Shown here: one piece after another, positions 1 to 12,659 of the stretch
How the letters are laid out: the number at the start of each line of letters is the position of its first letter
Numbering within the stretch: the first letter of the stretch is position 1
Assembly (NCBI RefSeq): GCF_004210375.1
Contig: NC_134830.1
Coordinates: 70,472,326 to 70,536,325, forward strand
From: Tachypleus tridentatus
Taxonomy: Eukaryota > Arthropoda > Merostomata > Xiphosura > Limulidae
DNA: 64,000 bases
Direction: 5' to 3'
The notes under the pieces: model-generated
The model's input: the letters and a program-made list of their open reading frames with translations, nothing else
Databases searched by the model: none
What the model was told of the DNA's origin: nothing
Position numbers and translations under genes: made by a program

Positions 1-2142
1 GTTACATGGACTAATGCGTATGGAAGCTTCAAAATCGCTTTGATAAAACTTTTAAACCTCTGTAATATTTAGATGTTGATAGTTGACCATTATGTATCTT
101 TGTGCTTATTTAACTATAAACAATTACATAAACCAACAAAGAAAGGAAGGCCTAAAGTCGTAGTCCGAGTTGCTGATTGTTATTAAGCACAAAGGTACAA
201 ATGGGCTATCTGTGCTCTGCCTTCTATGGGTATCGCAAAACGGTTTCTAGCAGTATAAGTCCGTAGATATACCACTGTGCTACGGGGGTGGGGTATAGTC
301 TGAATATCTCTCGCTTCATTTTCTTTTTCTTTTGTTTAAGAATTAACACGACTCAAACTTGAACTAGGGTAGATATCAATCCTTATAAGCATACATATTT
401 ATAAAACTGATGAAATGCAAGAACTGTTATTATTATTACTACTAGAACTACTGGCGAAAATGAATCTCATCGTTACATTAATTACCTGAAGAAAATAATA
501 AATAAAATGGGTAGAATTGTATATTTTTGAAAAACAAATGAGAATGATAATATAGGTTGTGGTAAATCTAATTATTTATATATAAAAGGCAAAATGTAAT
601 AAAAGGATTATTTAAACACGTGTAAACAAGATACAATTAAGGTGAGAGTAATCCAATTGAAACCAGACACTGCTGACGTTGACAGATTTTAACACAGCCA
701 GACATTTGTAGGCTTTCTAGTTATGAGTCATTTTGCATAATACTGAATAGGAATGATGCTATTCATTCAAGATAAACGTTAACATCAGCAATCAATTAAC
801 AGGATTTGGTAGTGTGAAAATAAGGCTAACATGAAAATAATAATTTTAAATACATTAATTCAGGATGGACAAGTTGTATTAGGCCATCCTCCTTGTTTTC
901 TTGTTTCTTTCCATGTTTTCAATAAGCACACTGTTTTAAAGAAGGTAATCTTATAATCATCTATACTAGCTATTGCATTTTTTGAGTTCATTCCTATAAA
1001 TCTAGGAATTTTCATAAAGTAGCTTAAATCAGTCGTGTAATGTATCAAGCGATCACTTAAATCCTATGAATACAGATATATAAATATAAGAAAATGAATG
1101 ACCAAGAGAAACAATCTGTCAAATTTCGAAAAGTAACACAGAGAGAGGATACTTGCCTATCAGATGCGTTATTTATCAATTAGTAATTTTGCTTGACTTT
1201 TCAAAGATATCTAGTCATCACAGTCTAAAAAATATTAGTGATCAAAAAGGGATACGTTTGCCGATGAAAACGAGTATAGTAACCAATCCCCGATGATTCC
1301 TTGGAAGGGAAGATTACTAGACAGTTTTCTAAAATAAAACATATAACAGTCTACGTTCCAGTTAACCGACTTCTTTAATGCAGATTAGGATTTGACTATT
1401 TTCAAATGTGCTATGCAAAACAATTTACAAAACTTATCATAAGGCAGCCAAGCACTATTTTGGAAATTTCTGATTTCAAGTGTAAACGAGAAAATCCATC
1501 TTCAGTGGTGCTTAGAGGATAGATAATGGACAGTAAGTAGCCAGAAACGTATAACGTGGTCTGGTGAATCACGTTCTGTCCTTTTTTTTATATTGATTGC
1601 AGACTGCAAATAATAAATACAAAGGTATGATGCATTTGACACTTTAGACCAGTACAAGGTGTTGGTATAACATTTTTTTTTATAGGGGTTGAGTTCTTTT
1701 ACTGCCAATCATAAAGTCCTTCCCCCGTGCAACGATGGTGGACAAAAGATCTTCTAAGTATTTAACACAACTGTTTACCACATTAGTATTTCGATATTGC
1801 TTCAAAGAGCATAGTTGTGACTTTAGCCAATTTGCTTGACCAACATAGTCACATTTTAACCTGAATGAGCATCTATGGCATGAACACTAAATTCGCATTA
1901 ATCACTGTAATCCTCTGATGGCATCTATGAACCTATGGCTGATAGCACTGAAAAAAGTGGAGGAGTGGTTACAATCGAGGAAGACAGCACTGAGTATTTT
2001 GTGATGGATGCGACACATCAAGCGCAGGCTTGAGTCATAACAAATTAAATCTGGTCCAACATAATATCAGGTGACTAGTCAATATGATATGTATTCTATG
2101 TAAACCCTCTAGACTCTGTATTATATTTTATATGCTGTTTTG
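1..2142. other. AT-rich spacer, one SINE only
   Basis: Apart from the SINE-B copy at 181-290 I see no exon-like reading frame, RNA gene or repeat here. Short open frames are AT-rich and resemble no protein family I know. Confidence 0.6.
181..290 (-). repeat. SINE-B copy
   Basis: Read on the minus strand it has a tRNA-like head (box A near GTAGCACAGTGG, box B near the CGATACCC segment) followed by the tail ACAGATAGCCCA and an AAGCTTTGTGCTTAA-like end. B is a roughly 110-bp tRNA-derived family seen many times in this window. This copy is diverged. Confidence 0.75.
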
Positions 2143-2414
2143 ACTCGGCATGGCCAGATGATTAAGGCGCTTGACTCGTAATCTGAGGGTCGCGGATTCG
2201 ATCCCCGTCACACCAAACATGCTCGCTCTTTCAGCTGTGAGGCGTTATAACGTGACGGTCAATCCAATAATTCGTTGGTAAAAGAGTAGCCCAAGAGTTG
2301 GCGGTGGGGGTTGATGATTGGCTGCCTTTCCCATAGGCTTACACTGCTAAAGTAGGGCCGACTAGCGCAGATAGCCTTTATGTAACTTTGCAGGAAATTC
2401 AAAAATAAAACAAA
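2143..2414 (+). repeat. SINE-A copy, nearly full length
   Basis: It starts with a tRNA-like head (GGCATGGCCAGATGATTAAG, then CTTGACTCGTAATCTGAGGG with a CGT anticodon loop as in tRNA-Thr, then the box B GATTCGATCC). A body of about 170 bp follows (TCAATCC.., GTAAAAGAGTAGCCCAAGAG) and then the tail GCGCAGATAGCC and an A-rich end. Mismatches show it is an old copy. Confidence 0.85.
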
Positions 2415-3360
2415 GCTATTGTTTTAAGTTCTATATTATCATTACTGAATTCAATAATGACATTTCTTTCCAAAATTATTTCAATAGGAAAATAACACCA
2501 CAAATGAGAAGAAAAGAAGGAAGTACATTTTTAGACATATCTGGATATTGAGAAAGCTAAAATTATATGAAAATACAAACAATTTGGTTTGTCTCAGTTA
2601 TTTTCGAAGTCCACACTACTTATTATTTTTAGATTTGACGAAACGTTTGCCAAAATACGAAAACACTTTGTATGACATATTAGTAAATATGTGTAAGTCT
2701 GAATAATTGGAATACAAGTTAAGATAATTATAGTTTCAGCTACTATGTTCCGTTAACATAATTTTGTGTTAGATAGTAAATAGAGAGACTGGAACTGAAC
2801 AACGAGACACTTTGTAGTGGACGGTGTTGATCAAAAGTCTAATCTTATTTGTTGCTAAAATTTTAAATTTTTGAATGACTCAGTGGTTAAATTAATAGGG
2901 AACAACTGGGAATTTCTTACCCCTGTTAAAATAAATATCAGACTCGTTACCCACGTTCACAAAATCACGTCATAGGGAAACGTTCGAGAGTGAATCAAAC
3001 TTCACTGACGGAGTCTCAAAGGAGACACATGTGTACAGCGTCAGTTATATTGATTATCTCTGCGTCAAACAATTTTAACGTTTAATGAGGAACCTACTGA
3101 AGTGAATAGTTGATTCAAATATACAATAACAGCAACTTCTACTGTTTAAATTTTTGATTTTAATTACTCCAACTTTTCGACTCATAACAATCGTGCCACA
3201 TCAGGTAAGAGTTACATTTGATTGTTAAAACGAATTATTTATGTAACCACAATTTCGTATTAGGTGACGCTTATTTCACTAACACAGGTGTTCTTTGGTT
3301 CATTACTTATAATAGTTCATTAAACATTAATCGCCTGTTTGTGAGTGTTAGAAATTAAAC
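2415..3360. other. Spacer, nothing recognised
   Basis: AT-rich DNA between SINE copies. I see no repeat, exon or RNA gene. Confidence 0.55.
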
Positions 3361-3530
3361 AGAAGGCTATACAATGGGGTAATTGGGATTAAATAGAGAT
3401 ATACAATGGGCTAGTTTGGAATTAAACAGAAAGCTATACAATGAGCTACCTATTTTCTGCCCACCACGGGTATCGAAAACCGTTTTCTAACAGTGGAATT
3501 CCGCACACATACCGCTGTGCCACTCAGGGG
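3361..3530 (-). repeat. SINE-B copy with extra tail fragments
   Basis: The minus strand reads as a SINE-B head (GTGGCACAGCGGTATGTG.., box B CGATACCCGTGG). Its 3' tail is followed by two further degenerate copies of the GCTATACAATGGG tail motif (near 3369 and 3401), as if the tail had been duplicated. Confidence 0.7.
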
Positions 3531-4384
3531 ACGTGATATTTTGGTAATGACTGGGTTAAATTGTATCCAAGTGATAGATTTTTGAAGGCGAACATATAAT
3601 GTTGTTTTTGCACTTTAGTACACCTCGACAGAAATAAAATATATTGTTAAAGAATCATAGTTTAATAACTATCAACTCTGTATTTTGACATTGACTGCAT
3701 TTGTTGACACTAAAAAAACTTTGTAAAATAAAGGTTCCATAATTTTACTTTAGAGATAAAAACACCTTATCTTACAAGCAATTTCGTGTTTTTTAGGTAA
3801 AAGCAACAAGTAGTTTCTTTAATTCTTAAAACTTGCATCAACATTCCAATATGCTAACAGAGATAATTGACTTTAGGATAAAATGTCATTGCTGGCTTAC
3901 TTTTCTCTAAACAAAAGGCATACATTTAAAGAAAAAACTATCAGTTGTCATAAGTTTTGCATTTCTAATGTTTTTGTGTTATGTTCATAAAGATAAAATC
4001 GAACAGTTTCTTCTTCCCTATTCTGTACAATGAATGGATCTTATAAATAGAAGATTTACAAATATTAATAAATCACTAAAGAGACCTATATTCTCAAACA
4101 TTTAGAATTATGAGTTTAACAGATTAACAGAATAAAGAGCAGTTTTTATATATAACTTAAATACAATTTGAGAGTTTTAAAGAGCTGGTTAAAATATTAA
4201 GAAATATATTACTGTAACATAATATATATATATATGTGTTGCAAAGTTATATAAATGCTTAGTGTTAATGGAAAGTTTATTTATTTCGGTTCATCGTGAA
4301 ATAAAGAACAGATTAGTTATTTTGTACATTATTTATCTGAATCTTTCAAATAATCGTAATAAACTTACAACAGTTGTTGAATAT
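3531..4384. other. Spacer, nothing recognised
   Basis: AT-rich sequence with a short (TA)n run near 4220-4236. No gene seen. Confidence 0.55.
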
Positions 4385-4659
4385 GTTTGTTTGTTTGTTT
4401 AGAATTTCGCGCAAAGCTACACAAGGACTATCTGCACTAGCCCCACTAATTTAGCAGTGTAAGACTAGAGGGAAGGCAGCTAGTCAACACCACCCACAGC
4501 TTACTCTTGGGTTACTCTTTTACCAACGAATAGTGGGATTGACCGTCAAATTATAACGCACACACAATTGAAAGGGCGAGCATTTGGTGTGATGGGGATT
4601 CAAACCAGCGACCTTCAGATTACAAGTCGAGTGCCTTAACCACATGGTCATGCCGGGCC
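4385..4659 (-). repeat. SINE-A copy, full length
   Basis: On the minus strand it runs from GGCCCGGCATGACCATGTGG through the Thr-like anticodon region, the SINE-A body and the GCAGATAG tail to a (CAAA)n end, which appears here as TTTG repeats at 4385-4400. Confidence 0.85.
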
Positions 4660-5070
4660 TCGTTGAATATGTAAGCTAGCCTCCAACCGTTGCTCTCTCT
4701 ATATATCTTTAACATACGTTTGTTACACATTTAAATAAAAATATTACCATCTAAGTAAAATATATCAATCATTTGATGAAAAAAAATGATTAATCTACTA
4801 ATTTATGCATTTTATATTTTTTCTTACTTAAAATATAATTCAGAAATTCAGTACAGTGGTTTTAAATAAACATTTGTTATTTTTTTCCGACCGATTTCAT
4901 CTGTTTGTATGTTAATAAGAAATATATATATATTGATATTTTCAGTCTCTTACGGTTTGTTTTTGGTAAAAAATTCAAAATTCAATAAAATAACCTTATT
5001 GATTAGTAACATAGAAGAATAACATACATATATTGACGCCTATATGGTATATGTATAAAATTATAAACGA

Positions 5071-5312
5071 TGGTCCTGCATCGATAGGTGGTTAGAGCGC
5101 TTGACTCACAATCGGATAGTTATGGATTTGAATCCCTTTCTAATCAAACTTGCTCGCTCTTTCAGCCGTGGGGACATTACAATTCGACAGTTAGTCTCAT
5201 TATTCGTTTGTGAAAGAGTAGATCCAGAGTTGGCGATGACTAAGCTGCTTTTCTTCTAGTCTGACACTACTAATTGTCCCTCGTGTAATTTTGCACAAAA
5301 TTCGAAACAAAG
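5071..5312 (+). repeat. SINE-A copy, diverged
   Basis: Recognisable from GTGGTTAGAGCGCTTGACTC, CTCGCTCTTTCAGCCGTGGG and GTAATTTTGCACAAAATTCG. It has many substitutions and a shortened body. Confidence 0.75.
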
Positions 5313-6297
5313 AAGAAACGAACTGTGTGGGTATTTGAAAAGAAGTATCCATAGTTACAAAATATAAACGTATTGTGGTTAAATGTGCAAATTCGTGTTC
5401 AATATTTAAAGGTTGGAAAAATATTAACACATATAAAAGAAGTATAATATTCATTTGGTATTGTCTGTGGCCTTTAGACGATTCAGGCTCACTTACCATC
5501 TTCCAGTTACCAACGAAATGACTACCTCAAAAAATGTGTTAAAAATGATAAAAAAGGTATGAGGAAATAAAGATGAATTAAAAAATTCCACTAGGTGTTC
5601 ATCATAACTCCACATTTGTATAATTATTAAGATAATTTTTACTAGAATGTGGAGAGAGATAATTACGTGTATAAAAATCGTACTAAAACATTTACTGAAC
5701 ATGCCTGTTGAACTTCGCATCTGCAGCTTTTCTGGTTGACTCCAGCTAAGTTTAAATTCTGCTCTGGGCTTAATCTCGACTGTAGCCGTATTAGTATCTT
5801 TTGATTTGTAATCTAACTGTCAAGGTCAACGATCTCCATGTATTTGTTTTTGAGTCACACTGTATTTTGCTTCAATTATTACGTTCATGTTAAATTTCCT
5901 TACTGTTGATTTCGGTTAGGACATTTTAAAATAATTTCACGTGTGAAAACGCTAATTACTGAAGGCATATTAAAAGAAACTTAAAACAAATCTATCATCT
6001 CCACTTCATCAAGGAAAGGTTATCTTTGCAGATATTAGATTGTGTGAAAACACATTGTATAATTGCCAAATAGAAAAATAAAAATAGCAGAAGAGAGAAG
6101 CCAAATAATGATGTAAGAAATCTCACATACACACTCGTATATACATATATATTTATATATAAATGGTTTTTGACAGTTGTATCTGTTTCTCGTAACACAC
6201 GTTAAGTCAACTGTGATAACAGAACTCCCTAACTATCGCAATGAACCTGTTTTCTTGTAGTTTGAAAGTGTTTTGTAGTTCATACATACATACGTAG
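5313..6297. other. Spacer, nothing recognised
   Basis: Moderately long open frames occur on the minus strand but show no family resemblance, no splice context and skewed AT-rich composition. I read them as chance. Confidence 0.5.
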
Positions 6298-6571
6298 GGC
6301 CCGGCATGGTCAGGTGGTTAAAGCACTCGACTTGTAATCTGAAGGTCGCTGGTTCAAATCCCCATCACACCAACATACTCGCCCTTTCAGCCGTGGGGGC
6401 CTCATAATGTGACAGTCAATCTCACTATTCGTTGGTAAAAGAGTAGCCCAACAGTTGGCGGTGGGTGGTGATGGCTAGCTGCCGTCCCTCCAGTTTTACA
6501 TTGCTAAATTAGGAACGGCTAGCGCAGATAGCCCTCGTGTAGCTTTGCGCGAAATTCAAAAACAAATAAAC
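6298..6571 (+). repeat. SINE-A copy, well preserved
   Basis: Complete tRNA-Thr(CGU)-like head (GGCCCGGCATGGTCAGGTGG, box B GGTTCAAATCCCC), the standard body and the tail GCGCAGATAGCCCTCGTGTA, ending in an AAAAACAAATAAACAA-type run. A good reference copy for the family. Confidence 0.9.
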
Positions 6572-7206
6572 AATACATTCATAAGAGAAGTATATCTTCT
6601 AACACATTTGTTAAGTTACGGCGCTTCGCGCGACATGCGAGTTGTGTCTGGCGAGTAGAGAACTATAGCTTTAATATTCCAGCTAATTTTTAACTGTACT
6701 AAAACTCAGCAATATAAAAATTATTTGTTGAAGATGAGGATATACTTATGATTTGACTTTCTCTTCCAAGCTCTAAAGCTATAAAGCCTACAGCGCAATA
6801 ATAAAAGTTGTATTAAAAGCTAATAATTTTCAACCTCAAAGATAACGACAAGTCGATAATCAAATCTTCTTTCATACGGGCGATATATTAAATGAACATG
6901 TAAGTGTATTACGATAGTTTAACTTTATTCCATGTTTGTATACTTTTTGATCTTAGTTTTGTCAAAATCGTACGGAGTTGATTCTAGTCAAATACATAAA
7001 TAAGAAAATGACAACACTGAGCAACACAGTTTTAACTGAATTCTGTCAGGTTTGCATCTGATTGCAGCGAAAACAATATTTCTATCATCGTTACCAATAT
7101 GGCAGGCTTAGTACAAAAGCTTACGACTAGCCTATTAGTTTAATATGGCGAAGGGAAATGATTTACTTACACATCAACCAGACTCTCCAATTCCATATCG
7201 CATCCT
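6572..7206. other. Spacer, nothing recognised
   Basis: No repeat or exon recognised. A short CpG-rich patch (GGCGCTTCGCGCGACATGCG, about 6619-6638) stands out but has no assignable role. Confidence 0.5.
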
Positions 7207-7325
7207 TCCTCCAGTGGCACAGTGATATGTCTGCAAACTCAAATTACTAGAAACCAGGTTTCGATCCACGTGGGCAGAGTACAGATAGCCCATTGTGTAG
7301 CTTTGTGTTTAATTTCAATCACTCA
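7207..7325 (+). repeat. SINE-B copy
   Basis: Plus-strand copy with head CAGTGGCACAGTGATATGTC, box B GGTTTCGATCC and tail ACAGATAGCCCATTGTGTAG CTTTGTG. The tail closely matches the shared SINE tail described in the findings. Confidence 0.85.
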
Positions 7326-8397
7326 ATATCATATCTCTAATATAACAACAATAAAAGTTATCATAGGAAATTCATTCTCGCAGTTTCACCACAAGTTACC
7401 AAGGTTATAATATTTGATGTTTATTTTTAAGAATAATTAAAGAGCATAATAATTATTATTAGGATTAGCACCTAAGTAAACCTGGCTACTAAATTATCCA
7501 TAAAGGTATATTTATTTATATATATACATAAAAGTGTAGATATGTATTCATATCAAGGAAATTACAACTCACCTTGAAATTCTCATCAGTCACCATGTCT
7601 TAATTATTGTGTAGCTTTCGTTATTTTACGTATATAAGTAACAATGTATTCCATCCAATTAGAGACACTCAAAAACAGCGGAGGATGTTTGATGAAACCA
7701 ATCTAATCTAAGAAAATAAACTGACCTTTCTGAAACAGCTTACCCCACACTTATATATACTTATCTATTCGAAAAATGTCGAACTTAATATGACACACTG
7801 ATTTAAGCCTACATTTAGAGTGTTAGACTCATATACTTCGAATCTAGTTTGCAGTTGATAGTCAGTATCTGAAATCTGACCAAGAATATAGCTTAATAAA
7901 TGGATAAAATTATGTATTACTAAAGTACAGTTCGAGACTATAGAACGTATCACGAGGCTTCAGTAACTGGTCATGCCCTTTACTACGTTGATAACTAAAG
8001 TTAAAACTGAAAACTATTTGATTTATATCACCAATGAGGCACCCATACCATAGCGCATGAGTCACCATTCGCGTCTCTATTTCTACCACTAGCGTGGTGT
8101 GCTTAGCTGTTCTTAAAATTGCCGCTTCTCCCCCACACACTGTCTTGACAGATATGTCAAAATCTAGGCTGAATTGAAAAAGCGAAAATTATTATTTCCA
8201 TTTTGTCATTGAGGAAATAAAGCTTTAAGGTTACTTTGACCAAAAGAGATTTCAGATTATTTTTGAAATCGATTATGAGAGATCTTAGAATCCATATTTG
8301 ATTGGTTCCGCTGTATAACAGATTGGAAAGCAACACTGGTCTGTAAAGAAACTTGTTTGTTGTTAAGCGTAAAGTTACACAGTGTATTGTTTGACTG
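7326..8397. other. Spacer, nothing recognised
   Basis: AT-rich DNA without recognisable exons or repeats. Confidence 0.5.
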
Positions 8398-8580
8398 GTT
8401 GTTAAGCGTAGAGTTACACTTTGCTTTGCCTACCACTGGTATCGAAACCTGATTTTTAGTGTTGGAAGAAAGCAGACTTACCACTAAATCACTGAGAGGT
8501 GGGAGGCTAGACAATAGGTTACCTCTGTTTCGCTCATCCTTAGTATCGAAACACGATTTTGAACGTTATACGCTAGAAAA
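8398..8580 (-). repeat. Two degenerate SINE-B copies in tandem
   Basis: 8398-8505 reads on the minus strand as a SINE-B copy (box B near GGTATCGAAACC in plus orientation). A second, head-only fragment (AGTATCGAAACACGATTTTG) follows at 8510-8580. A stray tail fragment lies just before them (8354-8385). Confidence 0.6.
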
Positions 8581-8625
8581 TACAGCCCAATTAGAATATG
8601 ATAAAGGCCTATGTTTGTAATATAC

Positions 8626-8644
8626 ATATATATATATATATATA
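8626..8644. repeat. (TA)n microsatellite
   Basis: Uninterrupted TA/AT run directly in front of a SINE-C copy. Confidence 0.9.
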
Positions 8645-8758
8645 ATGTCCCTCGATGAGACAGCGGTAAGTTTACGGACTTACAATGCTGAAATCCATTG
8701 TTAGATTCCCTTCGGTGGACACCGCAGATGGCTCAATGTGGTTTTGCTATAAAAACAA
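8645..8758 (+). repeat. SINE-C copy
   Basis: Head GAGACAGCGGTAAGTTTACG and ACTTACAATGCTGAAAT, a box B-like GTTAGATTCCC, then the family C tail GCAGATGGCTCAATGTGGTT TTGCTATAA. C shares its tRNA-like head plan with B but has its own tail end (GGCTTTGCTATAAGAAAACA). Confidence 0.8.
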
Positions 8759-9880
8759 ATATATGTTTTTAATTATTGTTAGTGAAGCGAAGAAGATTTA
8801 TTACGTAAATGTCATTTGCATCTTTTAAGAATTTGTTAGAAAGAAAAGATAAACGAAATTAAAATATTTCATGTTGTAAGCTTACAAGTTTAGCGATGCG
8901 TGGTCTCTTGTTTTATGAACATATATGCTTTACAATGGAAATTACAAGTGTTCTGTTTAGATAGTCTTATCAAGATAAAAGGCTAACTACATTTAAACTG
9001 CGCAAACCCAACAAAAGGACGATCCAAAAACAACTCATGGCGGAGGTGTAGATAAATGTGAAACTGACTAACCCTTTTTATGTGATACTGTATTTGTTAC
9101 TGTGCATGTTATTACGAGAAAATTAAGTGCAATATAAAGCTTACATGTGTATGAGTGTGTGTTTTGTATTTTAATTTTCATTCCTGGTGCTTTTATATAT
9201 TTTAAAAGTAGTCACTATGCTATCACACACATTACTTCTTAGCACGGATATTATTTAAAAGTTGAGGTTTTGTATCCTTGGATAATTTGTGAGACCGGTT
9301 GTGAAATACGTAGTACCAATACTTCATCTAAATGCCCATCTTCTAGTGACATAGCGGTAATGTCTACGGACTTTAACGTTAAAACTCTGATTTTGATACT
9401 CGTGTGCTATTCAATTATACAGTATTTTAAAATGAAAGAAAATTAGCAGATTTGGTTAATATCTGTAATGCACATTGATGGATTATAAAACACATATGTT
9501 TTTAGAAATGAGTGATCGTACAAAACAACATTTAATTTAGTTTTTAATTGATTGGACACTCCAATTGAATTTCCAATTAACTAAACATAAAGATAACAAC
9601 AACTAAAATTAGTGATATAAGGACGTTTATATTTTAGAATCAAGCAACTATGTTTGTAACAAGCAGATCTCATTTCTAATAACAGGTGTCTACACAAAGA
9701 TTACGTTTATGTATGAAAGATTCTCAAGTTTTCAGCTATGTATAGAACTGACTGTGGGATGACTCGAGAACTTTGCTCAGTTCGCATTAATGAGACGCCA
9801 AATAAAAAACACAACAAACGGTATAAAAACGTGAAGAGTTCTAATTTATTCAGATTAGCACTGAGGATCATATATAAATG
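8759..9880. other. Spacer with one head fragment of SINE-B/C
   Basis: At 9340-9412 the text CTAGTGACATAGCGGTAATG followed by ACGGACTTTAACG is a diverged SINE-B/C head. Otherwise nothing is recognised. Confidence 0.5.
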
Positions 9881-10161
9881 TTTTTGTTTGTTTGTTTGTT
9901 TGTTTTAAATTTCGCGCAAAACTATACGAAGGCAAACCGCGCTAGCTGTTCCTAATTTAGCAGTGTAATACTAGAGGGATGGAAGTCAGTCATCACCATC
10001 CACCGCTAACTCTTGGGCTTTTACCAACAGTAATGGGTCTAACCGTAACATTATAACGCCCACACGGCTGAAAAAGCGAGCAAGTTTGATTGGATAGGAA
10101 TTCAAAACGGTGACTCTCATATTTTGAGTATAGCTCTCTAACCACCTGGCCATGGTGGGCC
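9881..10161 (-). repeat. SINE-A copy (left arm of an inverted pair)
   Basis: Minus-strand SINE-A with a (TTTG)n-looking 3' end at 9881-9905 and its head at 10110-10161. It faces the plus-strand copy at 10203-10480 head to head. Confidence 0.85.
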
Positions 10162-10202
10162 ATCCACATATAAAAGTTGTAATGGTTTTCAAACAAGACA
10201 TG

Positions 10203-10480
10203 GCCCGGCATGGCCAAGTGGTTAAGTCACTCGACTCGTAATCTGAGGGTCGAGGGTTCGAATCCCCCTCACACCAAACATGCTCGCCCTATCAGCCGTG
10301 GGGGCGTTGTAAGTGACGGTTAATCTCACTATTAGTCGGTAAAAGAGTAGCCCAAGAGTTGGCAGTGGGTGGTGATGACTAGCTGCCTTCCCCTTAGTCT
10401 TACACTGCTAACTTAGGGACGGTTAGCGCAGATAGCCTTCGTGTAACTTTGCGCGAAATTTAAAACAAACCAATCAAACA
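10203..10480 (+). repeat. SINE-A copy (right arm of an inverted pair)
   Basis: Well-preserved head (GGCCCGGCATGGCCAAGTGG; CTCGACTCGTAATCTGAGGG; GGGTTCGAATCCCCC), body and tail. The two heads are separated by about 41 bp. Confidence 0.9.
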
Positions 10481-11129
10481 AGACCCAGAACTGGAACGTT
10501 TCCGAATAGTTCACTATTATTCTCCTGAAAAACAGTTTTAATTTATTTCATTGTGATGTGGAAATATTTTATAAATAATCGAATTACAGCATCGTACATT
10601 AGAACGATGCAATCTGATATTAATTAGTATTGTTAACTGCTTTACATGTCTCACTCTGACGTTAATAAAAGCTATGCTTTCAAAGAATGCATATTTAGCC
10701 TGAAAATATCAATACTCATACTGCTACAGACTGTGTAATGCTGATATCTGTGATGATTGTGTAAGGATTGAATTACGACAGTTTAAATATACTAACCGTT
10801 TTTTAACAATGGTGTTTTTATTGTATTCTCTGTCTAATTTTGAATGTATGAGTAATACATAATCAATAAGTGAAAATACTTTGTTTAATAATTTTGGTTT
10901 GTTACACTGTTAACTGACAGTACTAGTCCTGTATAAATATAGCTAAATTTAGACAACTAAAATTATTTTTCATGTACCCTTGACATTTTTCTTATTAAGA
11001 GAAAATTCTTATACATTTTCGTTTATTTCGTGTTTATTATTTGAAGGCAGACAAAATAAAAAGTCTGGTTGTACCTTCAACAATATATATTTGCATATAC
11101 CACAGTAGACTGATGGCTTTACAAAACTC
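10481..11129. other. Spacer, nothing recognised
   Basis: AT-rich, featureless sequence. Confidence 0.5.
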
Positions 11130-11480
11130 GGATCAGCTATAGGCGCTCGGATACTGTGCCTTGATAATCCAGTAAGTCGTGAAACCTGCGCGTGCACAGT
11201 TTCCTTCTTTTCCTTTTTTTTTACTGCTAATGATTAAAAGCCACATCCCCCACTGCACAAAAATTATTTCTCCCATGCTAGAAATGTTGGAAAATGAGTC
11301 AGTAAATAAACCGCTGAGGCATAAAGGCTGCTTAGACGGACGGCTGGAACAGTAGGTGGAAAGAGAGATTTGCAGGCAGCTGTGAGCACAATGAGCTTGA
11401 ACACAATACGGGGGGAGGGAACAGATGGGTAAGAAAAATTGGAATAATGGTAAAGCACCCGACTGTAGAAAAGCGGTCAA
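11130..11480. other. Compositionally distinct, unassigned island
   Basis: This stretch is visibly richer in G+C and in non-repetitive words than its surroundings. It carries binding-site-like words: TGAGTCAG (AP-1/Maf-like) at 11294-11301 followed at once by TAAATAAAC (forkhead-like), and CAGCTG (E-box) near 11378. It matches none of the SINE families. Both strands have open frames of 60-115 codons with no recognisable family. It may be an enhancer-like element or an unrecognised exon or repeat; I cannot tell which. Confidence 0.3.
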
Positions 11481-11996
11481 AATATATTTTGGCTAAGTTG
11501 TCGTGCATTCATTTTCAGTTTTATAATAACGTGCACTGAAAATAAAATCTATATTCTTATGAAGCCAATAAAATTATAATATTAAATACAAACCGAAGTT
11601 ATTTCAATACTTTAACCTATTTTTCTACATAATTATTATTATGCTTTTAAATTTATTTTTATTCCTATTGAACATTACTGAACATATTTTAATTCAGATT
11701 TTATAATGAAGTGTATATTAAATAGTACTACTGAACGAACAAATATTTGCTTTACTGTAATACGCAAGATATATATGTAAAAGTTCGAAACTAAAAATCT
11801 CCATTGAACATATATGTTTCGCAATTTCTTTTTTCTTAACGTTTCTTACTTTATACGTAGTGTTGTCTATGGCAAATGTGTGTAATAAAATAAAACATTA
11901 TAGTTTTGTCTGTATTTATATTTAATCATCATATATATGTATACATATACACCTTAGTTTGCAGTTTACAAAAGAAGAAAGAAGTTGTGGAGTCAT

Positions 11997-12115
11997 TCCC
12001 TCACTGGTATAGCGGTAAGTCGACTGAGTTATAACCTTAAAATTAGGAGTTTGATTCCCTACGGTGAACTCCGGAGATAGCTCTATGTGGCTTTGCTATA
12101 AGGGAACACACACAC
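11997..12115 (+). repeat. SINE-C copy
   Basis: Head CTGGTATAGCGGTAAGTCGA, box B GAGTTTGATTCCC and the tail GGAGATAGCTCTATGTGGCT TTGCTATAAGG, ending in an (AC)n run. Confidence 0.85.
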
Positions 12116-12659
12116 TCGCTTCGTCAGACCATACAAAAGGTTCACAGTATAAAATTCTGTGATTTATTAAATGAATTTTCGACAATTTTATTAAAGAAGT
12201 AGATGATTTTACTTTATATATTGGAATAAAAACTAACACTTATAACTAGAATAATTTAATTAGCCAAACAGTAAAAAAAAAACCGTTTTAAGGCCAAAGG
12301 AAATAAAATTTTTTGTGTATGCACGAAAGAAGTGTGTGTTTGAGAATACTTAAATGTACAAAGCAACTAAGAATACATCTTAGTCAAATTGACACAACTG
12401 AAGCAAAGAGCAATAAACTCTTCTTTGACTTGACTTTAAACCATACACACGTTGGCATGTTAAACACACACATGCACACAATAAGAACAATAAAACAACT
12501 TTACGTCCAGCTATAGTTTTGCTTTTGGATATTCATTGTTTGAAATTTATGAGTTTCGTTCAGTGCATGAGAGAGCACGATTTTTGTGAACCGTTTTCTT
12601 CACACAAGAAACTATCAAAAGTGAACTTCACTATATCGGAGCGAAGAAATAGGAATATT
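12116..12659. other. Spacer, nothing recognised
   Basis: AT-rich, no repeat or exon recognised. Confidence 0.5.

Noticed and set aside
6298-6380. Possible tRNA-Thr gene (CGT anticodon, box A and box B present), and similar heads at many other sites
   Set aside because: Every such head continues into the same SINE body and tail, several copies have target duplications, and the acceptor stem ends do not pair well. These are SINE heads, not tRNA genes.
11133-11480. 115-codon minus-strand open frame with Cys and Pro-rich sequence
   Set aside because: Other frames in the same island are equally open and no family is recognisable. I list the stretch only as an unassigned island.
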